A DNA stretch of 34,995 bases from an uncultured Saprospiraceae bacterium. Lineage in GTDB: Bacteria; Bacteroidota; Bacteroidia; Chitinophagales; Saprospiraceae. Of the stretch, positions 8,623 through 16,856 are shown in pieces (positions within the stretch are counted from its first letter, which is position 1; the number at the start of each line of letters is the position of its first letter). The DNA lies in NCBI GenBank assembly GCA_937981555.1, contig CALJOK010000107.1, positions 1 through 34,995 of the forward strand, in the 5' to 3' direction. Made by a program: the position numbers and the translations under genes. The notes below the pieces were generated by a model, which was not told where the DNA came from, did not search any database, and saw only the letters and a list, made by a program, of their open reading frames with translations.

Positions 8623-11523
8623 ATGAAAAATATAAATTTAATCCTCCTTCTTTTGGTCTGCGTAATACCTTTCCTTTCTTCTGCTCAGGGTTGGGAGAAA
8701 AGTTATGATGCTTATGTTGGTACTGTCTCCACTTCTTCTGACAAGACTCTTGATGGGAATATTATTATTGCGACTAAGCAAAAAGATACCATCACCGACC
8801 TACAAACTTTATTTTTATTTGAGACGGATAGTATAGGGAATGTAGTTGCGGAATATCTTTATCCTACACTTACTGATACTCTTGTAAGAATAAAGGATAT
8901 TCATAGTACTAGTGATGGCAATTACTTGGTGAGTTTTACAAGTGGTCCAAGTCCTGATGATCCATCTTTAGTTGTAAAAGTTTCTCCTAATGGTGACGTT
9001 TTATGGCAAACACCTTTTCCATATGAGCAAGTTTGGGATGTAGGATATATTGAAGAAAATAGTGATGGAGAATATATTCTGGTTGGTTATTCTGATTATA
9101 CACCTTTTGGAAATGGGACGGGGATTGCTAAACTGAGTAATGATGGGAATATCATTTGGGATACCGCATTTGTCCCAGTAATTAATGGAAACACTTCATT
9201 AAGCACTCCGAAAGATTTAATAATTTCCTCAAATAATGATATTAGAATCTTAATTTATTCATCTGACCCAACCCTCATAAAATTAAATAATGATGGAGAA
9301 TTAATTTGGGAAAAAACTTATGATAATGTTGATTACCCTGAATTTCCATCTTCTATTATAGAGTTAGCTTCAGGTGATTTTGTTATTCTAGCTACAAGGT
9401 CTAATGTTGTAGCTAATCCAGGCCAAGGATACTCTAACTCAGACAAACCAAGTTTGATAAAAATAGATGAAGAAGGGAATCAATTGTCATATCATTTTTA
9501 TCCTCAAGGTGAAAAGAAATCATACTTTCATTCTTCACTAGTAGAAACAGAGGATGGAGGGTTAGCATTTGCTGCAGCTACATTTTTTGGCGTTCCTTTT
9601 ACAGATCCTGATTTCCATTTAACAAAAGTTGATTCAGTTGGAAATTTTTTATGGGAAAAAACTTATGGAAGAAGCAAAACAGAATATAAGAATAAATTAT
9701 TTTTAGCAGACGACCAAGGCTTTTATATAACTGGTACTTCTAGGAATTTAAATAATCAAAGTCACCCATATATTGTCAAAACAGATAGTCAAGGAAACCT
9801 TTACTCAAATTCGTTGGAAGGAGTTTTATTTAATGATGAAGACTTTGATTGCATTGAAACCAATGAAGATAAATTGAGTCAATGGTTAATTCAAGCCACC
9901 AAAGGAGATAATCATTATTCTAGCATTACCTCTGAATTCGGAGAATATAATTTCACGCTAGACACCGGTACTTATCAAATAGAAGTTAGTCCTGTTTCTC
10001 CCTACTGGGGACTTTGTGATACTACTTTTGAAGTCACTTATACTACCTTTTTAGATACCATACTTCAAGATGTTCCTGCTCAACCTGAGTATGATTGTCC
10101 GCTTTTGGATGTGTCGATCGGTACTCCCTTTCTTAGACGATGTTCCACTAATGTCTATTCTGTTCAGTATTGTAACAATGGTACTGCCATGGCAGAGGAT
10201 GCTTATATCGAAATAACTTTGGATCCTGATATGACGCTAAATTCTTCCAGCATTCCAACTTCCAGTATTGTTGGTGATGTTTTGACATTTGATTTAGGAG
10301 ATATAGCTTATGATACTTGTGGCACTTTTAATTTTAAAATTTCGCTTGGTGATTCTACTAATTGTGATTCCATTCTATTAGGAGCTACCCATTGTGTGGA
10401 AGCACATATCTATCCAGATTCAATTTGTTTGCCAGGAGGAATGTGGTTAGGTGGTAGTATTGAAGTGGATGCTAATTGTTCTGGAGATTCGATTATTTTC
10501 TACATCCAAAATGTGGGAACTGCTGCTACTCAACCCAATCTGCAATATATCGTTGTGGAAGATGATGTGATTTTATTTGATGGAAATTTTAGTTTAAATC
10601 CAAATGAAGTTGAAACGATTACGATTCTTGCCAATGGTTCCACTTTCCGATTGGAAGCAGAACAAGAGCCGAATCATCCAGGTATGAGTATGCCGAGCGT
10701 TAGTGTAGAAAACTGTGGTTTACCAAATTCCACTTTCTCCTTCGGCTTTGTAAATATTTTCTCAATGGATGATGGAGATCCATTTGTAGATATTGATTGC
10801 CAAGATAATGTTGGAGCATTTGATCCGAATGATAAACAAGGTTATCCTCTTGGCTATGCTGACGAAAATTATATTGATCGAGGACAAGACTTAGAATATA
10901 TGATTCGCTTCCAAAACACAGGAACTGATACTGCTTTCCTTGTTGTGATAAAAGATCAATTAAGTGCGTTTTTAGATATTGCTACTGTTCGTCCGGGAGC
11001 TTCCAGTCATCCTTATGAGTATTCAGTTTCGGGAAATGGATTGATGAGTTTTACATTTAATAATATCATGTTACCTGATAGCAATGTGAATGAACCTGCT
11101 TCGAATGGTTTTGTCAAATTCAAGGTTTCGCAAAAATCTAATTTGGATTTGGAAACTCAAATTCAGAATGAAGCAGCCATTTATTTTGATTTTAATGCAC
11201 CGATTATTACCAATGAGACTTTGCATACGATTGGAGAAGATTTCGTTATCGTAAGTATTGAGAATCCTTTGGAAAAATCATTGGCACAAGTAAAAGTGCA
11301 TCCAAATCCATTTACTCAATTCGTAAATTTTGATGTAGAAGGATTAGAAATAAGAAATGGAACCTTCAAATTATATGATGTAACAGGCAGATTATTGAGG
11401 CTTCAGAATTTCGATAACAATACATTTACATTTCAAAAAAATGACTTACAAGCTGGAATGTATTTCTTCACTATCGAAGAAAGTGGACAATTGATTTCCA
11501 ATGGAAAATTAATTGCGCAGTAA
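8623..11523 (+). CDS. Type IX-secreted multidomain protein with N-terminal propeller and C-terminal sorting domain
   Basis: 966 residues from the ATG at 8623, which starts a signal peptide (MKNINLILLLLVCVIPFLSS, then AQ). The longer frame from a GTG at 8530 adds 31 polar residues before it and is unlikely. Residues ~25-400 hold repeated propeller-like units (LSNDGNIIWDTAF, LNNDGELIWEKTY, VDSVGNFLWEKTYG). These are followed by an SdrD-B-like segment (SSITSEFGEYNFTLDTGTYQ), two DUF11-like sandwiches, and the domain with DPNDKQGYP, YMIRFQNTGTDTA and NEAAIYFDFNAPIITNET. The last ~75 residues are a Por_Secre_tail sorting domain (VKVHPNPFTQFVNFD, LYDVTGRLLR, LQAGMYFFTIEE). It is expected to cross the outer membrane by type IX secretion and become surface-attached or released. 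The propeller part resembles the one in the giant protein at 31795. Confidence 0.9.
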   Translation: MKNINLILLLLVCVIPFLSSAQGWEKSYDAYVGTVSTSSDKTLDGNIIIATKQKDTITDLQTLFLFETDSIGNVVAEYLYPTLTDTLVRIKDIHSTSDGNYLVSFTSGPSPDDPSLVVKVSPNGDVLWQTPFPYEQVWDVGYIEENSDGEYILVGYSDYTPFGNGTGIAKLSNDGNIIWDTAFVPVINGNTSLSTPKDLIISSNNDIRILIYSSDPTLIKLNNDGELIWEKTYDNVDYPEFPSSIIELASGDFVILATRSNVVANPGQGYSNSDKPSLIKIDEEGNQLSYHFYPQGEKKSYFHSSLVETEDGGLAFAAATFFGVPFTDPDFHLTKVDSVGNFLWEKTYGRSKTEYKNKLFLADDQGFYITGTSRNLNNQSHPYIVKTDSQGNLYSNSLEGVLFNDEDFDCIETNEDKLSQWLIQATKGDNHYSSITSEFGEYNFTLDTGTYQIEVSPVSPYWGLCDTTFEVTYTTFLDTILQDVPAQPEYDCPLLDVSIGTPFLRRCSTNVYSVQYCNNGTAMAEDAYIEITLDPDMTLNSSSIPTSSIVGDVLTFDLGDIAYDTCGTFNFKISLGDSTNCDSILLGATHCVEAHIYPDSICLPGGMWLGGSIEVDANCSGDSIIFYIQNVGTAATQPNLQYIVVEDDVILFDGNFSLNPNEVETITILANGSTFRLEAEQEPNHPGMSMPSVSVENCGLPNSTFSFGFVNIFSMDDGDPFVDIDCQDNVGAFDPNDKQGYPLGYADENYIDRGQDLEYMIRFQNTGTDTAFLVVIKDQLSAFLDIATVRPGASSHPYEYSVSGNGLMSFTFNNIMLPDSNVNEPASNGFVKFKVSQKSNLDLETQIQNEAAIYFDFNAPIITNETLHTIGEDFVIVSIENPLEKSLAQVKVHPNPFTQFVNFDVEGLEIRNGTFKLYDVTGRLLRLQNFDNNTFTFQKNDLQAGMYFFTIEESGQLISNGKLIAQ

Positions 11524-11567
11524 AAAATATCGCTAAAAACTAAAACTATTTTTCTTTTTTAAAAACA

Positions 11568-11604
11568 TAAAAGCCTTGCTATCATTATGATAACAAGGCT
11601 TTTA
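11568..11604. terminator. Bidirectional terminator between convergent genes
   Basis: An 11-bp stem (TAAAAGCCTTG/CAAGGCTTTTA) continues into a second 5-bp stem (TATCA/TGATA) with a three-base loop. It is flanked by A-rich sequence on one side and T-rich on the other. It lies between the stop at 11523 and the convergent stop at 11626, so it can serve both genes. Confidence 0.85.
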
Positions 11605-11625
11605 CATTTATTATAAAACTATATC

Positions 11626-12900
11626 CTAAGTCTTCTTCTTTTTCTTCTTTGCCGCTGGAAATAAAACATTATTCAATATCAATCTATACCCAGGAGAATT
11701 TGGATGTAAGTTCAAATCCGTTTCAGGGTCTTCTACATAGTGTCGATAATCTTCTGGATCATGTCCACCGTAAAAACTCCAAGTTCCTTTTCCATAAGTT
11801 CCGTGAATATATCGCACTTCGCTGGCAGGTTTATTTTCTCCTAAAATAAGTACATCGGATTTGATATATTTTTTTCGGTAAGCAGTTGTTTGTCCCATAA
11901 AACCTTTAACTGTTCGAGTATGATTTTGTGTCAACATGGTTGGAACAGGATCCCATTTTGCAGAAAAATCAAACAAGTTAAAATAGTCTTGCTTTGCCGT
12001 AACCGTTCGACCTTTGTAATTATCAATTTGAGAATATTCATATTCAAATGGATCTTTAACCAATTTGAAATCTTTAAAGGCAAACGTTTTAGAATAATCC
12101 AACTTGCTTTGCGCATTCGGATCTGGCCCATCACCATCATACATGTAATCACAAATATCAATTCCTTCCGCCGCCAATGCAATATCATAAGTATCGGTCG
12201 CTGAGCACATCGCAAACATAAATCCACCACCACCAACAAATTCTTTCACTTGCTTGGCGACAGCTAATTTCATTTGCGACACTTTTGAGTGTCCCAAACT
12301 TTTGGCCATTTCTTCCATTGCTTTCACATTTTCTTTATACCAAGGATAGCTATGATACATCCGATAAAATTTCCCATATTGCCCCGTAAAATCTTCGTGG
12401 TGCAAATGCAGCCAATCGTATTCTGCTAATTTATTATCCAAAACTTGTGGATCATAAATTGTCTCGTAAGGAATTTCTGCATAGGCCAAAACTAAGGTCA
12501 CCGCATCATCCCAAGGTTGCAATCGTTCACCTCTCGCATTAAACTCAGGTGTATAAACTGCAATTTTTGGAGCAACTTCCAATTTGATTACATCTTGATT
12601 AACTTCTGGATTAGAAATTTCTCTTTGGATTTTTGCAAAAGCTGCATCTGGAATTACTTCAAATGAAACGTTCCGCGTTTTACATTCTTTTTCAAAAATA
12701 ACATTGTGTCGAAAAGCAAAACTTCCTCCTCGATAATTCAATAACCAAAATGCCTCAGCACCATTATCGATCACCCAATAAGTGATTCCGTAGGCTTTAA
12801 GATGATTTTTCTGTTTTTCATCCATTGGCAAAATCATGTAGGCTGCTTGGACTTGTAGTGCGATAAAGAAGAAAATGCTTAGAGTGAGTAATTTTTTCAT
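11626..12900 (-). CDS. Secreted protein of the family often labelled 'asparagine synthetase B' in Bacteroidota
   Basis: 424 residues with a signal peptide (MKKLLTLSIFFFIALQVQAA). The body matches, from memory, a conserved Bacteroidota family commonly named asparagine synthetase B: YMILPMDEKQKNHLKAYGIT at 21-40, DWLHLHHEDFTGQYG at 162-176 and FVGGGGFMFAMCSATD at 221-236. I see no glutamine-hydrolysing N-terminal Cys and no ATP-pyrophosphatase SGGxDS motif. The inherited name is therefore doubtful, and export also argues against amino-acid synthesis. The alternation of beta strands with the Gly-rich turn before the Cys recalls a class I glutamine amidotransferase/ThuA-like fold. The tail is a run of six Lys. 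The true function is unknown. Confidence 0.8.
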   Translation of the reverse strand: MKKLLTLSIFFFIALQVQAAYMILPMDEKQKNHLKAYGITYWVIDNGAEAFWLLNYRGGSFAFRHNVIFEKECKTRNVSFEVIPDAAFAKIQREISNPEVNQDVIKLEVAPKIAVYTPEFNARGERLQPWDDAVTLVLAYAEIPYETIYDPQVLDNKLAEYDWLHLHHEDFTGQYGKFYRMYHSYPWYKENVKAMEEMAKSLGHSKVSQMKLAVAKQVKEFVGGGGFMFAMCSATDTYDIALAAEGIDICDYMYDGDGPDPNAQSKLDYSKTFAFKDFKLVKDPFEYEYSQIDNYKGRTVTAKQDYFNLFDFSAKWDPVPTMLTQNHTRTVKGFMGQTTAYRKKYIKSDVLILGENKPASEVRYIHGTYGKGTWSFYGGHDPEDYRHYVEDPETDLNLHPNSPGYRLILNNVLFPAAKKKKKKT

Positions 12901-12940
12901 ATAAAATATTTATTTTTTTTAGGTGTCAGTCTTTTGAAGA

Positions 12941-13010
12941 TCCAATTTCGAAGTTCGACGAAACTTCACATTGAAAATGCAAATTAATATCGTCAAACTT
13001 CGAAATTGGA
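12941..13010. repeat. 21-bp inverted repeat with TTCGAA core
   Basis: The left arm at 12941-12961 (starting TCCAATTTCGAAGTT) pairs with the right arm at 12990-13010 (ending AACTTCGAAATTGGA) at 20 of 21 positions across a 28-base loop. The innermost 15 bases of each end match perfectly. There is no T tract after the right arm, so this is not a typical terminator. The right arm and its flank recur near 31450. Confidence 0.8.
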
Positions 13011-13020
13011 TATTCCTTGT
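12985..13020 (+). repeat. Dispersed intergenic repeat, copy A
   Basis: These 36 bases, containing CAAACTTCGAAATTGGATAT, match 31435-31470 with only two differences. Both copies lie in intergenic DNA in the same orientation, about 18 kb apart. This copy also forms the right arm of the local inverted repeat. Confidence 0.75.
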
Positions 13021-13105
13021 TCGGGGTTCGATATTCCCAACGACCTCATATAAACGTCCTTTTTACTTCAAAGGTTATTCAATAATGCGTTAAAAATAAT
13101 TAAAC

Positions 13106-13136
13106 TTTGCATCTTTATTTTCGTAATGTATCTTTG
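13106..13136 (+). promoter_or_regulatory. Bacteroidota-type promoter upstream of the VWA-like gene
   Basis: TTTG at 13106-13109, then exactly 19 bases, then TATCTTTG at 13129-13136. This is the full consensus (TTTG-N19-TAnnTTTG) described for the Bacteroidota primary sigma factor. Transcription should start near 13143, leaving a leader of about 130 bases before the TTG start. A second -7-like box, TACTTTTG, lies at 13196-13203 without a clear -33 element. Confidence 0.6.
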
Positions 13137-13271
13137 ACCGATTTTTTAATAAAGACAATTAAAAAAGTAAAAGGTAATCAGTAGTGCAAAATTATTACTT
13201 TTGCAAATATAATGAACTGATAATCAAAACGTTAAGCTAATAATTAAGATCACCATTAACTATAAAATAAC

Positions 13272-15368
13272 TTGGAAGATTTAACTTTTCAATATCCCAC
13301 TTGGTACATTTTATTTTGCGCAATTTTAGGATTAAGTGTAGCCACTCTTTTATATTTTCGAGATAAGACATTCAAAGAGACTTCTGATAGACTCAAATGG
13401 ATTTTAGGAATCATTCGATTTTTGAGTGTGACTTTGATTAGTATGTTGCTCTTATCTCCGCTATTGAAGTCCTTAATTTCGGAAACAAAAAAACCCGTCA
13501 TCGTTCTGGCACAAGACCAATCTGAATCGGTTTTGGCTGATATGGATGAAGCACAAGCGAGAACTTATCAACAATCATTCAAAGATTTAAGTACAAAATT
13601 GAGTGAAAATTACGACGTCAAAGAATATGCTTTTGGCGAGACGGTTCGAGAAGGAGTTGATTTTCAATTCACCGATAAAGTGAGTAATATTTCCGATTTT
13701 TTGAAAAACATGTATGACCTGTACAGTAATCAAAACTTGGGAGCTGTGGTCTTGGCTACTGATGGAATTTATAACCAAGGAAGTAATCCAATTTATGCTG
13801 GAACAAAATTAACTGCTCCAATTTATTCGATTGCGCTAGGTGATACAACTGCCAAAAAAGACTTAATTCTCAAACGAGTTTTTCATAATAAAATCGCTTA
13901 TCTCGGTGATAAATTTAGTGTGCAAATTGATATTGCTGCCAAAAATTGTGTGGGTAGTAATACAAATTTGACCATTTCAAAAATCGTAGATGGGGCAAGT
14001 TCTCGAATCAAACAAATTCCAATTTCGATCAATAAAAATGATTTTTTCAATACCCAAGAAATCATTTTGGATGCCAACTCAAGCGGTGTTCAACGATACC
14101 GAATCAGCGTCAATGCGGTGGCAGGTGAAGTAACAACGGTCAATAATTCGAAAGATATTTTTATCGATGTTTTGGATGCTCGACAAAAAATCCTGATAGT
14201 GGCTAATTCTCCACATCCAGATTTGACGGCGATCAAACAATCCATTTCCAAAAATAAAAATTACGAAATTACTACCTCTTACATCTATGATATGAAGGTA
14301 AATGTGGCGAGTTATGATTTTGTCATCATGCACCAATTACCAAGTAAAACGAATGATGCTTCAGCGTTATTAGCAACGATGAACAGCAAATCAATTCCAC
14401 GTTTATATATTGTTGGAAGTCAAACTAATTTGAGTAAATTCAGTCAAGTTCAACCGATCCTCAACGTCTCAGGTGATGGTCGAAATACGGATGATGTGCA
14501 AGCTACTATTTCACCTGTCTTTGGATTATTTACGATAAGTGATGAAGTCAAAAATGAGTTATCCACCTTTGCTCCGCTGCTTGCTCCTTTTGGAGACTTT
14601 AAAGATAATGCTAATACACATGTGTTGCTTTATCAACGAATTGGGAAGATTGATACTAAAAAACCATTGCTTCTTTTTGGAGAACAAAACAATATAAAAA
14701 CAGGAGTTTTGGCAGCTGAAGGAATTTGGAAATGGCGTTTGTTTGATTTTTTACAACATGAAAATCATGACATTTTTGAAGAGGTCTTGGGAAAAAGTAT
14801 TCAGTATTTGACCCTCAAAGAAGACAAGCGGAAATTCCGAATTAGTTTGGACAAAAATATTTTTAGTGAAAATGAAGGAGTCAATTTTGATGCAGAATTA
14901 TACAATCAAAGTTACGAACTCATTAACGATCCTGACGCGACTGTGACCATTACCAATAGCGAGGGAAAAGACTTTAATTTCACCTTTAGCAAGTCTGGTA
15001 AATCCTATACTTTGCGTGATAAAGTTTTTCCTGTTGGAAATTATAAATTCAGAGGAACTGTAAATAATACAGGCGAGCAATTAGTTTATAATGGAAAATT
15101 TAGCGTTCAACCGATTCAACTCGAAAGCTTCGAGACAACTGCTGACCATGGTGTTTTAAAATTATTAAGTGAAAAATATGGTGGCACACTCGTCTATCCA
15201 AATAACATCGCTTCTATCGGAACAACTTTGACAGAAAATCCAATCAAACCTGTAGTGTACACCACTACCAAAACCAGATCTGTGATTAATTTAAAATGGA
15301 TATTCTTCACTTTACTCGGTTTATTAATCTTGGAATGGTTCATTCGTCGATACTTTGGAGCATACTAA
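13272..15368 (+). CDS. Membrane protein with VWA-like (MIDAS) domain, BatA-like architecture
   Basis: 698 residues. The start is a TTG: an in-frame stop lies only nine bases upstream (13263-13265), the next in-frame ATG would fall at residue 58, and the sequence from the TTG (FQYPTWYILFCAILGLSVAT) looks like the family's N-terminal membrane helix. A second span follows at about 43-65. A von Willebrand A-like domain then begins with the metal-site motif DxSxS at residues 82-86 (DQSES) and later VVLATDGIYNQGSNP. Beta-rich domains occupy the middle, with a span near the C terminus (LKWIFFTLLGLLILEWFI). The layout, two spans, periplasmic VWA-like and sandwich domains and a final anchor, is common in uncharacterised Bacteroidota envelope proteins. 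The function is not known. Confidence 0.8.
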   Translation: MEDLTFQYPTWYILFCAILGLSVATLLYFRDKTFKETSDRLKWILGIIRFLSVTLISMLLLSPLLKSLISETKKPVIVLAQDQSESVLADMDEAQARTYQQSFKDLSTKLSENYDVKEYAFGETVREGVDFQFTDKVSNISDFLKNMYDLYSNQNLGAVVLATDGIYNQGSNPIYAGTKLTAPIYSIALGDTTAKKDLILKRVFHNKIAYLGDKFSVQIDIAAKNCVGSNTNLTISKIVDGASSRIKQIPISINKNDFFNTQEIILDANSSGVQRYRISVNAVAGEVTTVNNSKDIFIDVLDARQKILIVANSPHPDLTAIKQSISKNKNYEITTSYIYDMKVNVASYDFVIMHQLPSKTNDASALLATMNSKSIPRLYIVGSQTNLSKFSQVQPILNVSGDGRNTDDVQATISPVFGLFTISDEVKNELSTFAPLLAPFGDFKDNANTHVLLYQRIGKIDTKKPLLLFGEQNNIKTGVLAAEGIWKWRLFDFLQHENHDIFEEVLGKSIQYLTLKEDKRKFRISLDKNIFSENEGVNFDAELYNQSYELINDPDATVTITNSEGKDFNFTFSKSGKSYTLRDKVFPVGNYKFRGTVNNTGEQLVYNGKFSVQPIQLESFETTADHGVLKLLSEKYGGTLVYPNNIASIGTTLTENPIKPVVYTTTKTRSVINLKWIFFTLLGLLILEWFIRRYFGAY

Positions 15369-15372
15369 TTGT

Positions 15373-15420
15373 ATTTAAGATTATGGATTTTACCTAATAA
15401 TAAAATCTATAATCTTAAAT
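15373..15420 (+). terminator. Long hairpin after the VWA-like gene
   Basis: Two 20-base arms (15373-15392 and 15401-15420) pair fully in plus-strand RNA if one G-U pair is allowed, around an 8-base loop. It begins five bases after the stop codon. It is A/T-rich and lacks a strong T tract. A second, shorter hairpin (ATAAATCAT/ATGATTTAT) follows at 15429-15456. Together they may end transcription or protect the 3' end. Confidence 0.5.
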
Positions 15421-15499
15421 CAACTATGATAAATCATAACTTTTGGAATGATTTATGAATCTCATATATCAGTTTTATCTATTATAAAAAAAACTGAAT

Positions 15500-16111
15500 A
15501 TGATAACTGCTGAAGCTTTTTGGTCATGGTTCGATGAAAATAGAACTAGATTCTATGCCATTGAAGAAGTCTATGATAAAAATTTATACATGGAACTTCA
15601 AACCAAACTAAGAGAATACCACCCACAACTTGCCTTTCAAATCGGCGGCAAACTAGATAGCCCAATCCGATCATTAACTATCTCTGCTAACGGAATTATT
15701 TCCAATTTTGGAAAGGTAGAAGAGTTGGTTAATCAATCTCTAGCATTCCAAAACTGGGAAGTAATTGCCTTCAAACCTGCAGATGGTTTTGGAATAAAAG
15801 TCAATGTAGGAGGTATCATCTTTGATCCTAAAAAATTAAAATTCATTCCAATCGAATTAGTAGAATTTCCAGATCTGAGTGCCATTCGGATTTATATGCC
15901 AGAGTATGAAGAGGAACGAGAAGAACTTTTTCAAATCGGTTTAAATGCACTTTTAGAGGCTTGCTTAGGAGAAAAAATTGCAGCAACTCAAATCAATTAT
16001 ATTGATATCAAATCTTACCCAGAATCACCTGAAGAATATCAAATGTCTGAAGATTTTGTTTTGTTGGAAGATTATATTGAATATCGAAAGAATCAAATAA
16101 AGTATAACTAA
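15500..16111 (+). CDS. Uncharacterised cytosolic protein
   Basis: 203 residues with no signal peptide or membrane span, starting at the ATG of MITAEAFWSWFDENRTRF. A mixed alpha/beta composition is suggested by SLTISANGIISNFGKVEELV, NWEVIAFKPADGFGIKVN and LSAIRIYMPEY. The opening 'EAFWSWFxxN' and the 'NWEVIAFKP' segment recall a family of hypothetical proteins seen in Bacteroidota, but I cannot assign a function. It stands alone between a double hairpin and a strong terminator, so it is probably a single-gene unit. Confidence 0.75.
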   Translation: MITAEAFWSWFDENRTRFYAIEEVYDKNLYMELQTKLREYHPQLAFQIGGKLDSPIRSLTISANGIISNFGKVEELVNQSLAFQNWEVIAFKPADGFGIKVNVGGIIFDPKKLKFIPIELVEFPDLSAIRIYMPEYEEEREELFQIGLNALLEACLGEKIAATQINYIDIKSYPESPEEYQMSEDFVLLEDYIEYRKNQIKYN

Positions 16112-16143
16112 CAGAAAGAGATTATTGAAAGAAAATTTGTTTT

Positions 16144-16177
16144 AAAAACTACTTGATGAATACATCAAGTAGTTTTT
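16144..16177 (+). terminator. Strong intrinsic terminator
   Basis: A perfect 15-bp stem (AAAAACTACTTGATG and its complement) around a four-base AATA loop runs directly into a long T tract. It ends the transcript of the 15500-16111 gene. Confidence 0.92.
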
Positions 16178-16206
16178 TTTTTATTTTGCGATCAAAAATA
16201 ATTTAA

Positions 16207-16821
16207 ATGGAAAAAACTTTTGACTTAGCAGATTTAGAGGCTTTTGAAAGATTTTATAAAGTCAATTTTATTACGAAATTATGTGGCATCCGCAACGCCA
16301 ATCTTATTGGAACTGTTGACGAAAACGGGATTTCTAACCTAGCCATTTTTAATTCCGTCGCGCATATTGGAGCCAATCCACCTTACATGGGGTTTATCCA
16401 AAGACCGCTTACCGTTCCTCGACAGACTTATGATAATATCAAACGTTCTGGATTTTTTACGATTAATCAAGTCAATAATTCTTTTTTCAAAAAAGCACAC
16501 CAGACTTCTGCGAAATATGAAAAAGGAGTTTCAGAATTTGAAGCTTGTGAATTGTCGGAACAAATTGTGGATGATTTTCCAGTTCCATTTGTTCAAGAAA
16601 GTTTAATCAAAATTGGGTTAAGTTTCGAAGAAGAACACTTGATCAAATGCAATCAAAATATCTTAGTCATTGGGAAAATTCAGAAAGTAATTCTCTCTGA
16701 ATCCCTTATCAACGAAGACGGAAGTATATTGTTAGAAAAAGCAAATACGACAGGTGTGTCAGGATTAGAGACATACTTTGAGATCAAGCAAATTGGGAAA
16801 ATGAAGTTTGCGAGACCGTAA
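16207..16821 (+). CDS. Flavin reductase-like FMN-binding protein
   Basis: 204 residues, cytosolic. The order of segments matches the flavin reductase-like/FMN-binding split-barrel family: CGIRNANLIGTVDENGISNL, then AIFNSVAHIGANPPYMGFIQ, TYDNIKRSGFFTINQV, then SEFEACELS. A conserved late segment (CNQNILVIGKIQKVIL) follows. Members bind FMN and act as flavin reductases or NAD(P)H-linked oxidoreductases; the exact substrate cannot be read here. The next gene starts 35 bases downstream on the same strand, so the two are probably co-transcribed. Confidence 0.85.
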   Translation: MEKTFDLADLEAFERFYKVNFITKLCGIRNANLIGTVDENGISNLAIFNSVAHIGANPPYMGFIQRPLTVPRQTYDNIKRSGFFTINQVNNSFFKKAHQTSAKYEKGVSEFEACELSEQIVDDFPVPFVQESLIKIGLSFEEEHLIKCNQNILVIGKIQKVILSESLINEDGSILLEKANTTGVSGLETYFEIKQIGKMKFARP

Positions 16822-16856
16822 GCAGTTGATAGTAAAATAGTCAAAACAATACATAA

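Larger units (their letters stand above)
12901..13271. other. Divergent intergenic region with inverted repeat and promoter
   Basis: This 371-base gap separates the divergent genes at 12900 and 13272. It holds a near-perfect 21-bp inverted repeat with TTCGAA cores (12941-13010), a strong Bacteroidota-type promoter (13106-13136) and a second isolated TACTTTTG box (13196-13203). I see no coding frame of note. Confidence 0.6.

Noticed and set aside
11890-12239. Open frames of ~100 codons on both strands within the 'asparagine synthetase B'-type gene
   Set aside because: Both overlap a conserved coding sequence with a signal peptide and family motifs; their translations show no coherent domain.
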